DNA of 64,000 bases. Source: Bacteroidota bacterium (GTDB taxonomy: Bacteria; Bacteroidota; Bacteroidia; Chitinophagales; Chitinophagaceae). Where the stretch lies: NCBI GenBank assembly GCA_029573235.1, contig JAKQGX010000042.1, positions 1-64,000 of the forward strand. Reading direction: 5' to 3'. Positions within the stretch are counted from its first letter, which is position 1. Each line of letters opens with the position of its first letter. A program made the translations under genes and the position numbers. The notes under the pieces were generated by a model, which saw only the letters and a program-made list of their open reading frames with translations, was not told the origin of the DNA and ran no database searches. This document shows, one piece after another, positions 27,554-36,173 of the stretch.

Positions 27554-28198
27554 ATGGTTTTTACGCAAAAAATTTACTTCAACAACAAGCCGATGATACT
27601 CACCAACGACAGTGCCGGCTATATTCATCAGCACAAAGCAGCAGAAGGTTATTTGTTGTTGAAGGGTGCCTTTACCCGAAACTTTCGCTTGGCTACTGAG
27701 CACCTATCACGATTGACCAGTATGGGAGCCATTATTGAAGATATATCTCATGAATCGCTTTTGCAGGAGTTGCACAAACAATATATACCCATTGATGCTG
27801 CCGGTGGTGTGGTGTACAATGAAGATGATAATGTATTGATGATATACCGAAGAGGTAAATGGGATTTGCCTAAAGGTAAGCGAGATGACGACGAGGATAT
27901 GGCTACCTGTGCCTTGCGAGAAGTGGCAGAAGAAACCGGATTGAAAAACTTATCGATACAAGATATAATTGGCGACACCTATCATATATACGACCAGGGT
28001 GGCGTACGTTTGTTGAAAACAACATCTTGGTTTTTGATGAGTGGAACGAAAAATGAAACATTAATACCGCAAAAAGAAGAAAATATATCTGAGGTAAAGT
28101 GGGTATCGGAAAAGCAAATGACCACACTGCTTTATAAGTCGTATGAAGCCATACGAACTATCCTATCATCGGCAGCAGCAATGAAAAAAGCAAAATAG
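27554..28198 (+). CDS. NUDIX hydrolase
   Basis: Hydrolyses a nucleoside diphosphate linked to another moiety; substrate unknown. The start is ATG at 27554 (MVFTQKIYFNNKP); the frame is open upstream but overlaps pyrE in antisense. In 214 residues, a ~70-residue N-terminal part with no recognised domain is followed by the NUDIX fold with GGVVYNEDDNVLMIYRRGKW and the full NUDIX box from GKRDDDE to REVAEETGL (about 110-132). Convergent with the ArsC-like gene. Confidence 0.9.
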   Translation: MVFTQKIYFNNKPMILTNDSAGYIHQHKAAEGYLLLKGAFTRNFRLATEHLSRLTSMGAIIEDISHESLLQELHKQYIPIDAAGGVVYNEDDNVLMIYRRGKWDLPKGKRDDDEDMATCALREVAEETGLKNLSIQDIIGDTYHIYDQGGVRLLKTTSWFLMSGTKNETLIPQKEENISEVKWVSEKQMTTLLYKSYEAIRTILSSAAAMKKAK

Positions 28199-28234
28199 AA
28201 AGTACTGTCTGAATAGCTTTTTGGGGTATGAATA

Positions 28235-28594
28235 TTATTCCTCCATTGCTGTTTTTAGGGCAGCAATGGTACTTTTGTCACTTCCTACAAATACCCTTCC
28301 TTTCCAAACCACTACAGGTCTTTTTAGAAAAGAATAATGCGCTAATAGATATTGCTTGTAATCGGCTTCCGTGAGTGTTTTCGATGCAAGACCTAATACT
28401 ATATATTGGCGCGAACGCCTGCTGAACAAGGCTTCATAACTACCACATTGTTTCTTCAAGTAGTCCAGTTGTGATGGCGACAAAGGCATTGTTTTTATGT
28501 CCTGAAGTTCAAAAGGGAATTGGCTTGCACGGATTTCTTTTAATATGCGTTGGCATGTGGTGCAAGTAGAAAGGTAAAAGATACAGTCGTTCAT
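28235..28594 (-). CDS. ArsC/Spx-family thioredoxin-fold protein
   Basis: A 119-residue protein with a thioredoxin-like fold. The N-terminal FYLSTCTTCQRILKEI carries a CxxC, and the C-terminal part has FLKRPVVVWKGRVFVG with the Arg-Pro expected in ArsC-family reductases. Arsenate reduction is possible but no arsenic genes are nearby, so it may be one of the uncharacterised YfgD/Spx-like members. It is the last gene of a leftward run after hpt. Confidence 0.85.
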   Translation of the reverse strand: MNDCIFYLSTCTTCQRILKEIRASQFPFELQDIKTMPLSPSQLDYLKKQCGSYEALFSRRSRQYIVLGLASKTLTEADYKQYLLAHYSFLKRPVVVWKGRVFVGSDKSTIAALKTAMEE

Positions 28595-28657
28595 ATAGTG
28601 ATTCGGCGAAGTGAAAAATATTACTTCGAAATAGTGAAAGAAGAGAAGAAAAATACG

Positions 28658-29203
28658 TTATGAAGCGACTTCGTCCAAGATGAATAATTCCGGCAGATTT
28701 CTTCCCAATCCGTCATAGTCTAGTCCATAACCCAATACAAACTTGTCGGGAATATTGAAGCCGACATAGTCTGCGGTTATGGGATATTGAAGTGCTTCGG
28801 GTTTGGTAAGAAAGGTGGCTATCTTGATGGACGCCGGTTGCCGCTGTATTAACTCTGGTAAAAAAGAATGGAGGGTTTTGCCGGTGTCAATAATGTCTTC
28901 CAATAAAATGATGTGTCGGTCTCTGAGGTTTTCTTCAAGCCCAATGGCGGTAATGACATTGCCAGAAGAGCTGGTGCCTTTATAAGAGGCTAGTTTGATA
29001 AACGATATTTCGGCTTCAATTGTAATATGCTTGAATAAATCTGCTGCAAAGATGAATGAGCCGTTTAGTATAGCAAGAAATAATGGTTGCTTGTCTTGAT
29101 AATCCTTGTCTATCTCAGCTGCCAGCTCTAGTATTCGTGCTTGTATGGCTTCCTTTTGGAGATAGGGCTTGAATGCTTTGTCGTGTACGGTAATGTTTTT
29201 CAT
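28658..29203 (-). CDS. hpt: Hypoxanthine phosphoribosyltransferase
   Basis: Purine salvage: hypoxanthine or guanine plus PRPP to IMP or GMP. The 181-residue length is typical. The PRPP-binding motif is IILLEDIIDTGKTLHSF (about 94-110), and the C-terminal purine-contact region is YVGFNIPDKFVLGYGLDYDG. The stop codon of the upstream glucosaminidase gene is 5 bases away, so the two are probably on one transcript. Confidence 0.95.
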   Translation of the reverse strand: MKNITVHDKAFKPYLQKEAIQARILELAAEIDKDYQDKQPLFLAILNGSFIFAADLFKHITIEAEISFIKLASYKGTSSSGNVITAIGLEENLRDRHIILLEDIIDTGKTLHSFLPELIQRQPASIKIATFLTKPEALQYPITADYVGFNIPDKFVLGYGLDYDGLGRNLPELFILDEVAS

Positions 29204-29208
29204 CTGGC

Positions 29209-31158
29209 TTATTTTACACGTAATTTTTGTCCCACTTTTATTTCACTGAAGTCAAGCTCGTTTAATGCTTTTAGTTGCGCCATTGTGATGTTGTGTTTTT
29301 TAGCAATCCCAAAGGCGTTATCTCCTTTTTGAACGGTGTAATATTGAGCCTCCTCTTTATTCACCGTTGCTTTTTCAGCAGGTGTGGTTGTTGAAGGAGC
29401 CGTATTAGTTGGGTTGGTTTTGGCGGTGGTGCCGGCAGCATAAACTGCTTTATCTAAGCGGGCTTTCAAACGGTCGTATTCATCTTTAGGTTCTTCTATT
29501 ACTGGAGGTGGTGGTGGAGTTGCAGGTTGTTCTTCATTTACTACGGCTATTTCTTTTTCTGCTTCTTTCTTTACGGTTTCAATCACTACTTTCTCCGGTT
29601 CTTTGATTTCCGTATTTAGGGTTGGTTGTGCTGGTTCAGGTGTAGCAATGGTTTGTACCGGTGTTGTTGTGATGGGTTGAATAACCACGGCACTATCCGA
29701 TTGTTTTTTTACTATTACTTCATCATCGGTTTCGGTAGAGGCCTTTGTTTCTGCTATGGCTATTGTGGTAGGTGCCTCTTTAACTACAGCAGTAGGTTGG
29801 CTAGCTGCCGCAACTGTGTCCTGTGTATTATCCAGCTTTACGATAAATGTTTTTTCTTCTTTTTTTGGCGGTGTAACGGGTGTTGCGATGACTTGTTCTT
29901 CAGTGGTTTTAATAGCCGATTTGGTGGTGGCGGTTTTGGTGGTTACAAAGGTTGGTTCTTCTGACTTTACAGGTACTTTTTCACTTCCTTCTTCTATTTC
30001 TCTTTTGCTGATATAGCCTGAACGCTTGCGAGTAGCTCCTTGTGGCACGGCTTCCGGTTCGAAATCTAGGCGTTTTTCTTCTTTTTGTTTGGATACAACT
30101 TTTGGTTTATAACTGGTCAATTCCTGTAAGTGTATTAATGATCCACTCACCGGTTCTTCATTTTCTTTCAACTTGTTTAGTTGTCGAAGCACTTTCAACT
30201 GCATGCCTTCCATCTGCGCAATTTGCAACATGGTTTCATTGGGCCGTACTACATGGTAATAGTAGCTGCCTCTGGTGTTTTTCTTTTCTAAATAGATAAA
30301 CATATCTGCCTCCAAAGGCTTGTCCGGAAGATCGTTTAGCTCAAGCAGTTTGGCATAATGTATCTTGTATTTTATAGCGTCACTCAGTAGCCCGGCATCT
30401 TTGGGGGCATAAAATGCTTTGAGTCCATTGACGATTACGGTTTGCCCATAAGCCGGTTTCTCTGCATTTCTAATCATGATAAACTTATTGTCGCCATCCG
30501 AGACTATTGTTCTTTTTTTAGCAACTGTATCTGCTTTAGCCGTTTTTTGCGGTGCATCGTTCACAGGAACAACTTCTTTTTGCGTATATATTTTTTCACT
30601 GGGAGCCGGCGCTTCTAATGGATAGGGATTGTTGTTACTTAAAGCGGCTAAAGTGTATTCATTAAGATTGTTGTCTTCAATGGTTTTTATCAGTATTTGC
30701 GCATAACGTGGGTTGGTAGCATAACCGCAACGCTTCAGACCATGGCACCAGCCTTTATAGTCGGTGAGGTCTAATGCAAAGAGGGTTTCGTATCGTTTGC
30801 TATTTTTTAAATAATCAGAATGGTCTTTGTACGATTCTTTGTCCGATGTGTACTTCCTAAAACATTCATCGGGACGATCGTCGGTGTAGGTATAAGTTTC
30901 GCCGGTCCATTCTTTTTTGCATTTTATTCCAAAGTGGTTATTAGCATTCACAGCCAGTTCACTGGCGCCGGCGTTGGTTTCATGAATACCCTGTGCCAAT
31001 GTGATGGATGCAGGCACCCCAGACCTTTTCTGCTCCATAATAGCCATGGAGCGATATTTTTTGATGTAGGCGTCTACCTTGTCTTTTTTATCCGACTGTG
31101 CTGTAACTGATGAAATATTTATTGCTATCAATAGCACGATCAGGCTAATCTGTTTCAT
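29209..31158 (-). CDS. Glucosaminidase with LysM domains (cell-wall hydrolase)
   Basis: Probably cleaves peptidoglycan glycan strands. The start at 31158 gives a clean signal peptide (MKQISLIVLLIAINISSVTA); an ATG at 31182 would add 8 residues. The 649-residue protein has an N-terminal glucosaminidase domain (about 25-165) with ITLAQGIHETNAGASELAV, carrying the catalytic Glu, and NNHFGIKCKKEWTG. LysM-like segments follow near 235-295 and 300-350. A long Thr/Pro/Glu/Lys-rich stretch of low complexity (about 360-590) leads to a clear C-terminal LysM ending KVGQKLRVK. It lies between an O-methyltransferase and hpt in a tight leftward run. Confidence 0.92.
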   Translation of the reverse strand: MKQISLIVLLIAINISSVTAQSDKKDKVDAYIKKYRSMAIMEQKRSGVPASITLAQGIHETNAGASELAVNANNHFGIKCKKEWTGETYTYTDDRPDECFRKYTSDKESYKDHSDYLKNSKRYETLFALDLTDYKGWCHGLKRCGYATNPRYAQILIKTIEDNNLNEYTLAALSNNNPYPLEAPAPSEKIYTQKEVVPVNDAPQKTAKADTVAKKRTIVSDGDNKFIMIRNAEKPAYGQTVIVNGLKAFYAPKDAGLLSDAIKYKIHYAKLLELNDLPDKPLEADMFIYLEKKNTRGSYYYHVVRPNETMLQIAQMEGMQLKVLRQLNKLKENEEPVSGSLIHLQELTSYKPKVVSKQKEEKRLDFEPEAVPQGATRKRSGYISKREIEEGSEKVPVKSEEPTFVTTKTATTKSAIKTTEEQVIATPVTPPKKEEKTFIVKLDNTQDTVAAASQPTAVVKEAPTTIAIAETKASTETDDEVIVKKQSDSAVVIQPITTTPVQTIATPEPAQPTLNTEIKEPEKVVIETVKKEAEKEIAVVNEEQPATPPPPPVIEEPKDEYDRLKARLDKAVYAAGTTAKTNPTNTAPSTTTPAEKATVNKEEAQYYTVQKGDNAFGIAKKHNITMAQLKALNELDFSEIKVGQKLRVK

Positions 31159-31182
31159 GCTGAAGTGTATTGGTGAAATCAT

Positions 31183-31836
31183 TTATGGTCTTAGTTTTTT
31201 TATGAGCAAGATGCCGTCGCGAATGGGCAATAGCACTTGTTCTACTCGAGTATCATTTTTTACTTTTTCATTGAAAGCATGGATGGCTTTTGCATTCTTA
31301 CTTTGTGCAGTAGCGTCCATTACTACCTCTCCGTTATACAATACATTGTCGGCTAAGATATAGCCACCCACCGGTACTTTATCAAAAACCAAGTCGTAAT
31401 ATAACGCATAGTTTTGTTTGTCGGCATCGATAAATACTAAGTCAAACAGGTGCTGCAACGATGGTATAATAGCTGCGGCATTACCGATGTGTTGAATGAT
31501 TTTTTTCTCTAAACCGGCTTCGCAAAAATAGCGAAAACAAAGGTCTTGCAATTCTTCGTTAACGTCAATAGTATGCAGCTGTCCCTCAGAAGAAAGCCCT
31601 TGTGCCAAACAAATAGCCGAATAACCGGTATAAGTGCCAATTTCTAAAATCGTGTTGGGGCGTATCATACCGCTGATAGCTTGCAGCATGGCTCCTTGCA
31701 GATGCCCCGACAGCATCACCGGCAACTCTACCTTAAGATGGGTTTCTCTGTTTAATGCAGCCAGTACCGGGGTTTCGGGAGTGGTGTATGCCTCTGCGTA
31801 GTCATTTATCGATTTTGATAATAGTAACTGAGTCAT
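31183..31836 (-). CDS. O-methyltransferase (SAM-dependent, catechol-type family 3)
   Basis: A 217-residue enzyme starting MTQLLLSKSINDYAE; an in-frame extension to 31893 looks like leader. SAM-binding motifs are ILEIGTYTGYSAICLAQGL (about 58-76), HTIDVNEELQD and FDLVFIDADKQNYALYYD, the last bearing the metal-binding Asp. YILADNVLYNGEV is the usual post-core motif. The methyl acceptor is unknown; relatives act on small phenols. Its stop codon abuts the next gene's upstream start. Confidence 0.92.
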   Translation of the reverse strand: MTQLLLSKSINDYAEAYTTPETPVLAALNRETHLKVELPVMLSGHLQGAMLQAISGMIRPNTILEIGTYTGYSAICLAQGLSSEGQLHTIDVNEELQDLCFRYFCEAGLEKKIIQHIGNAAAIIPSLQHLFDLVFIDADKQNYALYYDLVFDKVPVGGYILADNVLYNGEVVMDATAQSKNAKAIHAFNEKVKNDTRVEQVLLPIRDGILLIKKLRP

Positions 31837-31914
31837 GAGTATTTGTGTGGGCAAATGGAGCACTGTTGTAACGCAAATATCATTTAAATACAACGATGCA
31901 GCTATGCCGGGAGG

Positions 31915-32616
31915 TTAAAAATTATGTTGCAATTTATGGTGCGTATAGAACTCTTGAATGTAGGAAACAGCTTCGTCGGACGTTTCAAAAATCTGAATAA
32001 GATCCAGGTCTTCGGGGCTGATGTTTTGGTGTTCTTCGCACATGGTTTTTTTCATCCAATCAAACAATCCACCCCAATACTCTTTGCCCATACAAATCAT
32101 GGGTGTTTGTGTAAATTTTTTTGTTTGAATGAGCGTAGCAATCTCAAAAAATTCATCCATCGTTCCCCATCCGCCCGGCATCATGATAAAGCCTTGCGAG
32201 TATTTGGCAAACATTACTTTTCGTACGAAGAAATGATCAAAATTGATATTGAATTTACTGCTCACATACGCATTAGTGCCTTGCTCAAAAGGGAGCTCAA
32301 TATTTAGCCCTACGGAAATGCCGTTGGCAAGATTGGCGCCTTTGTTGCCCGCTTCCATGATGCCGGGTCCACCGCCGGTGATGACGCCAAAACCCTCTTC
32401 GCATAAGCGTTTTGCAATCTCAACTGCTAAGTTGTAATATTTTGAATCCGGCTTGGTGCGTGCGGAGCCAAAGATGGTAATGCAGGGACCTATTCTGGCT
32501 AAGGTATCAAACCCATCTACAAACTCCGCCATGATTTTAAACACTTGCCAACTGGAATGAGCACGGGTTTCGGCCCAGTCGCGTTTTTTTATCTTGGTAT
32601 ATTTCTGCTCTGTCAT
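31915..32616 (-). CDS. LOG-family (TIGR00730) nucleotide phosphoribohydrolase
   Basis: A 233-residue Rossmann-fold protein of the lysine-decarboxylase-like LOG family, known to split nucleoside 5'-monophosphates into base and ribose phosphate. Motifs are ITIFGSARTKPDSKYY, GFGVITGGGPGIMEAGNKGA and the catalytic MMPGGWGTMDEFFEI. The family name refers to cytokinin activation in plants; in bacteria the real substrate is usually AMP-like. It is the first gene of the leftward run that continues into the O-methyltransferase. Confidence 0.92.
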   Translation of the reverse strand: MTEQKYTKIKKRDWAETRAHSSWQVFKIMAEFVDGFDTLARIGPCITIFGSARTKPDSKYYNLAVEIAKRLCEEGFGVITGGGPGIMEAGNKGANLANGISVGLNIELPFEQGTNAYVSSKFNINFDHFFVRKVMFAKYSQGFIMMPGGWGTMDEFFEIATLIQTKKFTQTPMICMGKEYWGGLFDWMKKTMCEEHQNISPEDLDLIQIFETSDEAVSYIQEFYTHHKLQHNF

Positions 32617-32645
32617 GACCCAACGAAAATAGCACTATTTTATCA

Positions 32646-32667
32646 TAGCCTTAGCCTTAGCCTTAGC
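32646..32667. repeat. Short tandem hexamer repeat
   Basis: Three perfect TAGCCT units plus a partial fourth (TAGC) lie in the 99-bp gap between the symporter and LOG-family genes, upstream of the LOG start. No known role. Confidence 0.8.
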
Positions 32668-32715
32668 TCCTTCAATGGTAAGCCTTACGTATTTGCTACG
32701 TGCAGCTCTTTGCCT

Positions 32716-34182
32716 TTATTGGGCAGCAGCAGTTTTCTCTATGCCTTTTCGAGAAGTGATGTGCAAGAGTAGGAAGGTGATGGTGGCATTGATAAGCAAC
32801 AATTCGGTACCGATTGAATATCCTCCCAGCCATTGCTTGTCGTGCTGCTTGATGATATAACATAGGATGGGCGATAACAAACAAATAAATGGCACCAAGC
32901 GTTCGTTGACATTTCTTTTGGTGAAAATACCAAAGGTGAATAATGCCAGTAATGGGCCATAGGTATATCCTGCTACCACTAACAAGGTTTGAATGAGCGA
33001 GCCGTTATCTATTTCTCGAAAGAAAAACACACAGAGTAAAAAGACGAATGCAAATACATTGTGTACGATGAGCCGCACTCTTTTCTTTTTTTCTTCGCTC
33101 CAATCCTTTCTTTTCATTCCTAAAATATCAATACAATAAGAGGAGGTTAAGGCGGTAAGTGCACCATCGGCACTGGGAAAGAGCGCACTGATAAGCCCAA
33201 TTAAAAAACAAACTGTAATGAAAAATGGCAGTCCACTTTTTACCGCAATAGTGGGGAACAGGTCGTCGCCCGTTGCAGGTATCTGGTGAGCTACGGCATA
33301 CATGGTGAGCAATGCGCCTAATGATAAAAAGATGAACACCACGATACCTTGCAAAAAGCTCAGTACAATCATGTTTTTCTGAGAGTCTTTCAGGTTGGTA
33401 ACGCTAATATTTTTTTGCATCATTTCTTGGTCTAAGCCCGTCATAGCAATGGTGATAAACATTCCACCGATTATTTGTTTTAAGAAAAAGTTGGATGCCA
33501 GCGGATCGGTGCCTATCATTTTGGTAAGTCCATTGTCGGTCATGGCTTGCCAAGCGGTGCCAACATTTAGGTTCAGTTCCGAAAGGATGTAACCGATACA
33601 TACGAGTAATGCCAACAGCATAAAAGTGGTTTGCAATGTGTCGGTCCACACAATAGTTTTCACACCCCCACGATAGGTATATAACAAGATTAAAAGCAAG
33701 ATAAAGACTGCTGTGATTTCAAAATTGATATGCATGTCTGCCAGCACAAACTGCTCCAATACTTTTATGACCAAGTAAAGACGTAGGGTTGCGCCCATGG
33801 TACGAGACAAGATGAAGAACAAAGCCCCTGTTTTATAAGATACCTTTCCGAAGCGTTGCTCTAAATAGGTGTAGATAGAAGTAACATGCAAACGATAATA
33901 AAGTGGAAGCAGAATATAGGCTACAAAGAAGTAACCAATGATATAGCCAATGACCACTTGAAAATAATCAAACCCTACTTTGCCAACTGTGCCGGGTACC
34001 GAAATGAAGGTCATCCCACTGAGCGAAGTGCCAATCATCCCAAACGCTACTACCCACCACTTGCTGCTACGATTGCCAATAAAAAAAGATTCGTTATTGG
34101 AATGTCGGGAAGTATAAAAGGCAATCCCTAAGAGCAGCCCGAAATAGGCGAGTATGATGATAAGAAGTAACGTTGCGTTCAT
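32716..34182 (-). CDS. Sodium:solute symporter family protein
   Basis: A 488-residue inner-membrane transporter with about 13 hydrophobic helices, starting LLLIIILAYFGLLLGIAFYT. The family signature is AFGMIGTSLSGMTFISVPG (about 46-64), and LYTYRGGVKTIVWTDTLQT (about 163-181) is another conserved stretch. It couples Na+ entry to uptake of a solute that cannot be assigned. It sits 121 bp after murI on the same strand, with no obvious functional link. Confidence 0.93.
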   Translation of the reverse strand: MNATLLLIIILAYFGLLLGIAFYTSRHSNNESFFIGNRSSKWWVVAFGMIGTSLSGMTFISVPGTVGKVGFDYFQVVIGYIIGYFFVAYILLPLYYRLHVTSIYTYLEQRFGKVSYKTGALFFILSRTMGATLRLYLVIKVLEQFVLADMHINFEITAVFILLLILLYTYRGGVKTIVWTDTLQTTFMLLALLVCIGYILSELNLNVGTAWQAMTDNGLTKMIGTDPLASNFFLKQIIGGMFITIAMTGLDQEMMQKNISVTNLKDSQKNMIVLSFLQGIVVFIFLSLGALLTMYAVAHQIPATGDDLFPTIAVKSGLPFFITVCFLIGLISALFPSADGALTALTSSYCIDILGMKRKDWSEEKKKRVRLIVHNVFAFVFLLCVFFFREIDNGSLIQTLLVVAGYTYGPLLALFTFGIFTKRNVNERLVPFICLLSPILCYIIKQHDKQWLGGYSIGTELLLINATITFLLLHITSRKGIEKTAAAQ

Positions 34183-34303
34183 GGGCGTAAATTAGAAAAA
34201 AGATGCGATTGCCATAAGGAATCCAACGCCCTGCTACCTTCATTTTTTATCCTCATGGAAGGTAGGTGGGAATAGACAATACTTTTATGCTGTGATAAAT
34301 GGC

Positions 34304-35119
34304 TTATAAATGCAACTGTTTTGCCGTAATGGATTCACCAAAAAAGATGGTTGCATGTTCATTGAAGTCATGGGCATCATCTGTAGTGTAAAAATCTAAA
34401 TTTCCATATTGGCTAATCTGGGTTTCGATTTCTGGATGCCGTTGCAGATAGTCTTGAAGGCTGTGCGCTACAATATCACCCTGTGCAATTACCTGTACAT
34501 CATGAGGTGCCGCTTTTTTTATTTTTTCGATAAGCAAAGGATAATGTGTACATGCCAATAAGATGGTGTCAATTTTATCGGATTGCTGAAATAACTCGTC
34601 GATATATTTTTTTACAAAATAGTTTGCGGCAACGGAGTTATATTCTTTGTTTTCTATCAAGGGTACTAACAACGGGCAAGCCATTTGAAACAACTGTACT
34701 TTAGGAAAAAACTTTTCAATTTCCATCAGGTACGATTGTGAGCTTACCGTACCCTTGGTACCCAATATGCCGATATGACCGGTTTTAGTGTAGCTGCCTA
34801 TCACTTCGGCGGTTGGGCGAATTACACCCAATACTCTTTTGTTGCCTTCCAACGTGGGTAGGTATTGTTGTTGAATAGTGCGCAACGCCTTTGCAGATGC
34901 AGTATTGCAAGCGAGTATGACTAATGGACAGCCTTGCTCAAAAAACCAATGTACACATTCCAAAGTATATTCATACACCACATCAAAAGAACGATTACCA
35001 TAGGGTGCACGGGCGTTATCGCCTAAGTAGATATAATCATAAGATGGCATGAAAGCCCTGATGGATTTAAACACCGTAAGGCCACCATAACCGGAATCGA
35101 AAATGCCTATTGCTGCCAT
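34304..35119 (-). CDS. murI: Glutamate racemase
   Basis: Makes D-glutamate for peptidoglycan. In 271 residues the two catalytic Cys are visible in VILACNTASAKALR (about residue 75) and ILLACTHYPLL (about 187), with IGIFDSGYGGLTV at the N-terminus and YLGDNARAPYGNRS near 32-45. The start lies six bases after a near-consensus -7 box (TATCTTCG, one mismatch). Confidence 0.96.
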   Translation of the reverse strand: MAAIGIFDSGYGGLTVFKSIRAFMPSYDYIYLGDNARAPYGNRSFDVVYEYTLECVHWFFEQGCPLVILACNTASAKALRTIQQQYLPTLEGNKRVLGVIRPTAEVIGSYTKTGHIGILGTKGTVSSQSYLMEIEKFFPKVQLFQMACPLLVPLIENKEYNSVAANYFVKKYIDELFQQSDKIDTILLACTHYPLLIEKIKKAAPHDVQVIAQGDIVAHSLQDYLQRHPEIETQISQYGNLDFYTTDDAHDFNEHATIFFGESITAKQLHL

Positions 35120-35220
35120 GACACACGAAGATAGAAGGTTTGCGATGTATTTACATGGAAAGTATAAAGGGAGTATTGATTCCGATATTGAACAGGAGTT
35201 GTAGCAAGAATAAGGCGTTG

Positions 35221-35679
35221 TTATTGTTCCGAAATTACTTTCAGTTTTTCTAACGCCTGTGGGTAGGTGTTTTGGAAATAGTCTATATAATCATCTATGG
35301 CATCCATGGTTACGGTTACAGTTGTGACGCCATTGCATTCTTCATATGAATAATTCTCATGACCGCCGGCCCATTTTTCTACTTGCTCACCGGTGGTAAT
35401 TTCGGTATCGCCATCCAAAAACCCATAGTGCCTGATGGAAACAAATTGAGCCGGTTCATGTGCTACAATCTCTGAGACCATTCCTCCTTTTTTACCCTTC
35501 TCATCTGTACCTACAAAATGAATTTTACTTCCATTCGCCCAACTCCCTTCGTAGGTAGAAGTGGGATTAAAAGCAGCCGTCCAATACTCATAGCTGCTTT
35601 TATTTTTCAAGCCCAGCATGGTTTCATATACTTTTTTAGCCGTAGCATTAATGACTATTTTGAATTGTAGCTGTTGCAT
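35221..35679 (-). CDS. SRPBCC-domain protein (AHSA1/START-like)
   Basis: A 152-residue single-domain protein of the helix-grip fold. It starts with QLQFKIVINATAKKVYETML, typical of AHSA1-type proteins, and has PTSTYEGSWANGSKIHFVG in the core. Such proteins bind small hydrophobic ligands or assist Hsp90; here the role is unknown. No neighbours suggest a pathway. Confidence 0.82.
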   Translation of the reverse strand: MQQLQFKIVINATAKKVYETMLGLKNKSSYEYWTAAFNPTSTYEGSWANGSKIHFVGTDEKGKKGGMVSEIVAHEPAQFVSIRHYGFLDGDTEITTGEQVEKWAGGHENYSYEECNGVTTVTVTMDAIDDYIDYFQNTYPQALEKLKVISEQ

Positions 35680-35702
35680 GATGATGCTTGTTTGATGTGT
35701 TA

Positions 35703-35710
35703 CAAATTTA
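35703..35710 (-). promoter_or_regulatory. Candidate -7 element for the SRPBCC gene
   Basis: Minus strand TAAATTTG matches TAnnTTTG, 23 bases before the start codon. No good -33 element. Confidence 0.45.
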
Positions 35711-35749
35711 GAACATTGGCTACATTATTTTTCTTCTATGTTATGGTTG

Positions 35750-36100
35750 CTACAGTGCTTCACCAAACGTCAGCAAATTATGGTCTGGGTCTAATATCGA
35801 AAACTCTTTTTGTCCCCAAGGTTGGACGCGCAGTGCACCATTCGGATGAATAGCGGTTTGATTATCCAATAAGGTTTGGTACCAATCTTCAATATTGCCG
35901 GTGCGAATATATACCTGCCCGTAGTTTTCTTTTGGGTCTAGGTTTTTGTATTCAAAAAAATGAATCTCAATCGCATCTTTTTTGATGAGTAAATAATCGC
36001 CATAGTCGCCTATTTCTACAAAGCCCAATTGATGGTAGTAAAATTGTTTCGTTGCTTCTTTATGACGCATCGGTAACTTGGGGATAATGTTGGTCAACAT
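35750..36100 (-). CDS. VOC-family protein (bleomycin resistance/glyoxalase-like)
   Basis: A small vicinal-oxygen-chelate fold protein (116 residues from MLTNIIPKLPMRHKEAT; a longer start at 36136 is possible). It shows KQFYYHQLGFVEIGDYGDY, IEIHFFEYKNLD and a C-terminal SILDPDHNLLTFGE, as in bleomycin-binding proteins, which sequester drug by dimerising. Real antibiotic resistance is not implied; many members are uncharacterised. Confidence 0.85.
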   Translation of the reverse strand: MLTNIIPKLPMRHKEATKQFYYHQLGFVEIGDYGDYLLIKKDAIEIHFFEYKNLDPKENYGQVYIRTGNIEDWYQTLLDNQTAIHPNGALRVQPWGQKEFSILDPDHNLLTFGEAL

Positions 36101-36173
36101 ATAGGACGTACTTATTATTGTTTGCTTGTGTTGCACTGGTTAGTTGAACTTAGGTTGAAATATTTTCTTGGTA

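Noticed and set aside
29500..30100. Possible repeat array in the glucosaminidase gene
   Set aside because: It is a low-complexity Thr/Pro/Glu/Lys-rich linker in one continuous reading frame, with no regular repeat unit and no CRISPR-like spacing.
34234..34265. CTACCTTC/GAAGGTAG inverted repeat after murI
   Set aside because: Stem of 8 bp with a 16-base loop and no T run in either direction; not a convincing terminator.
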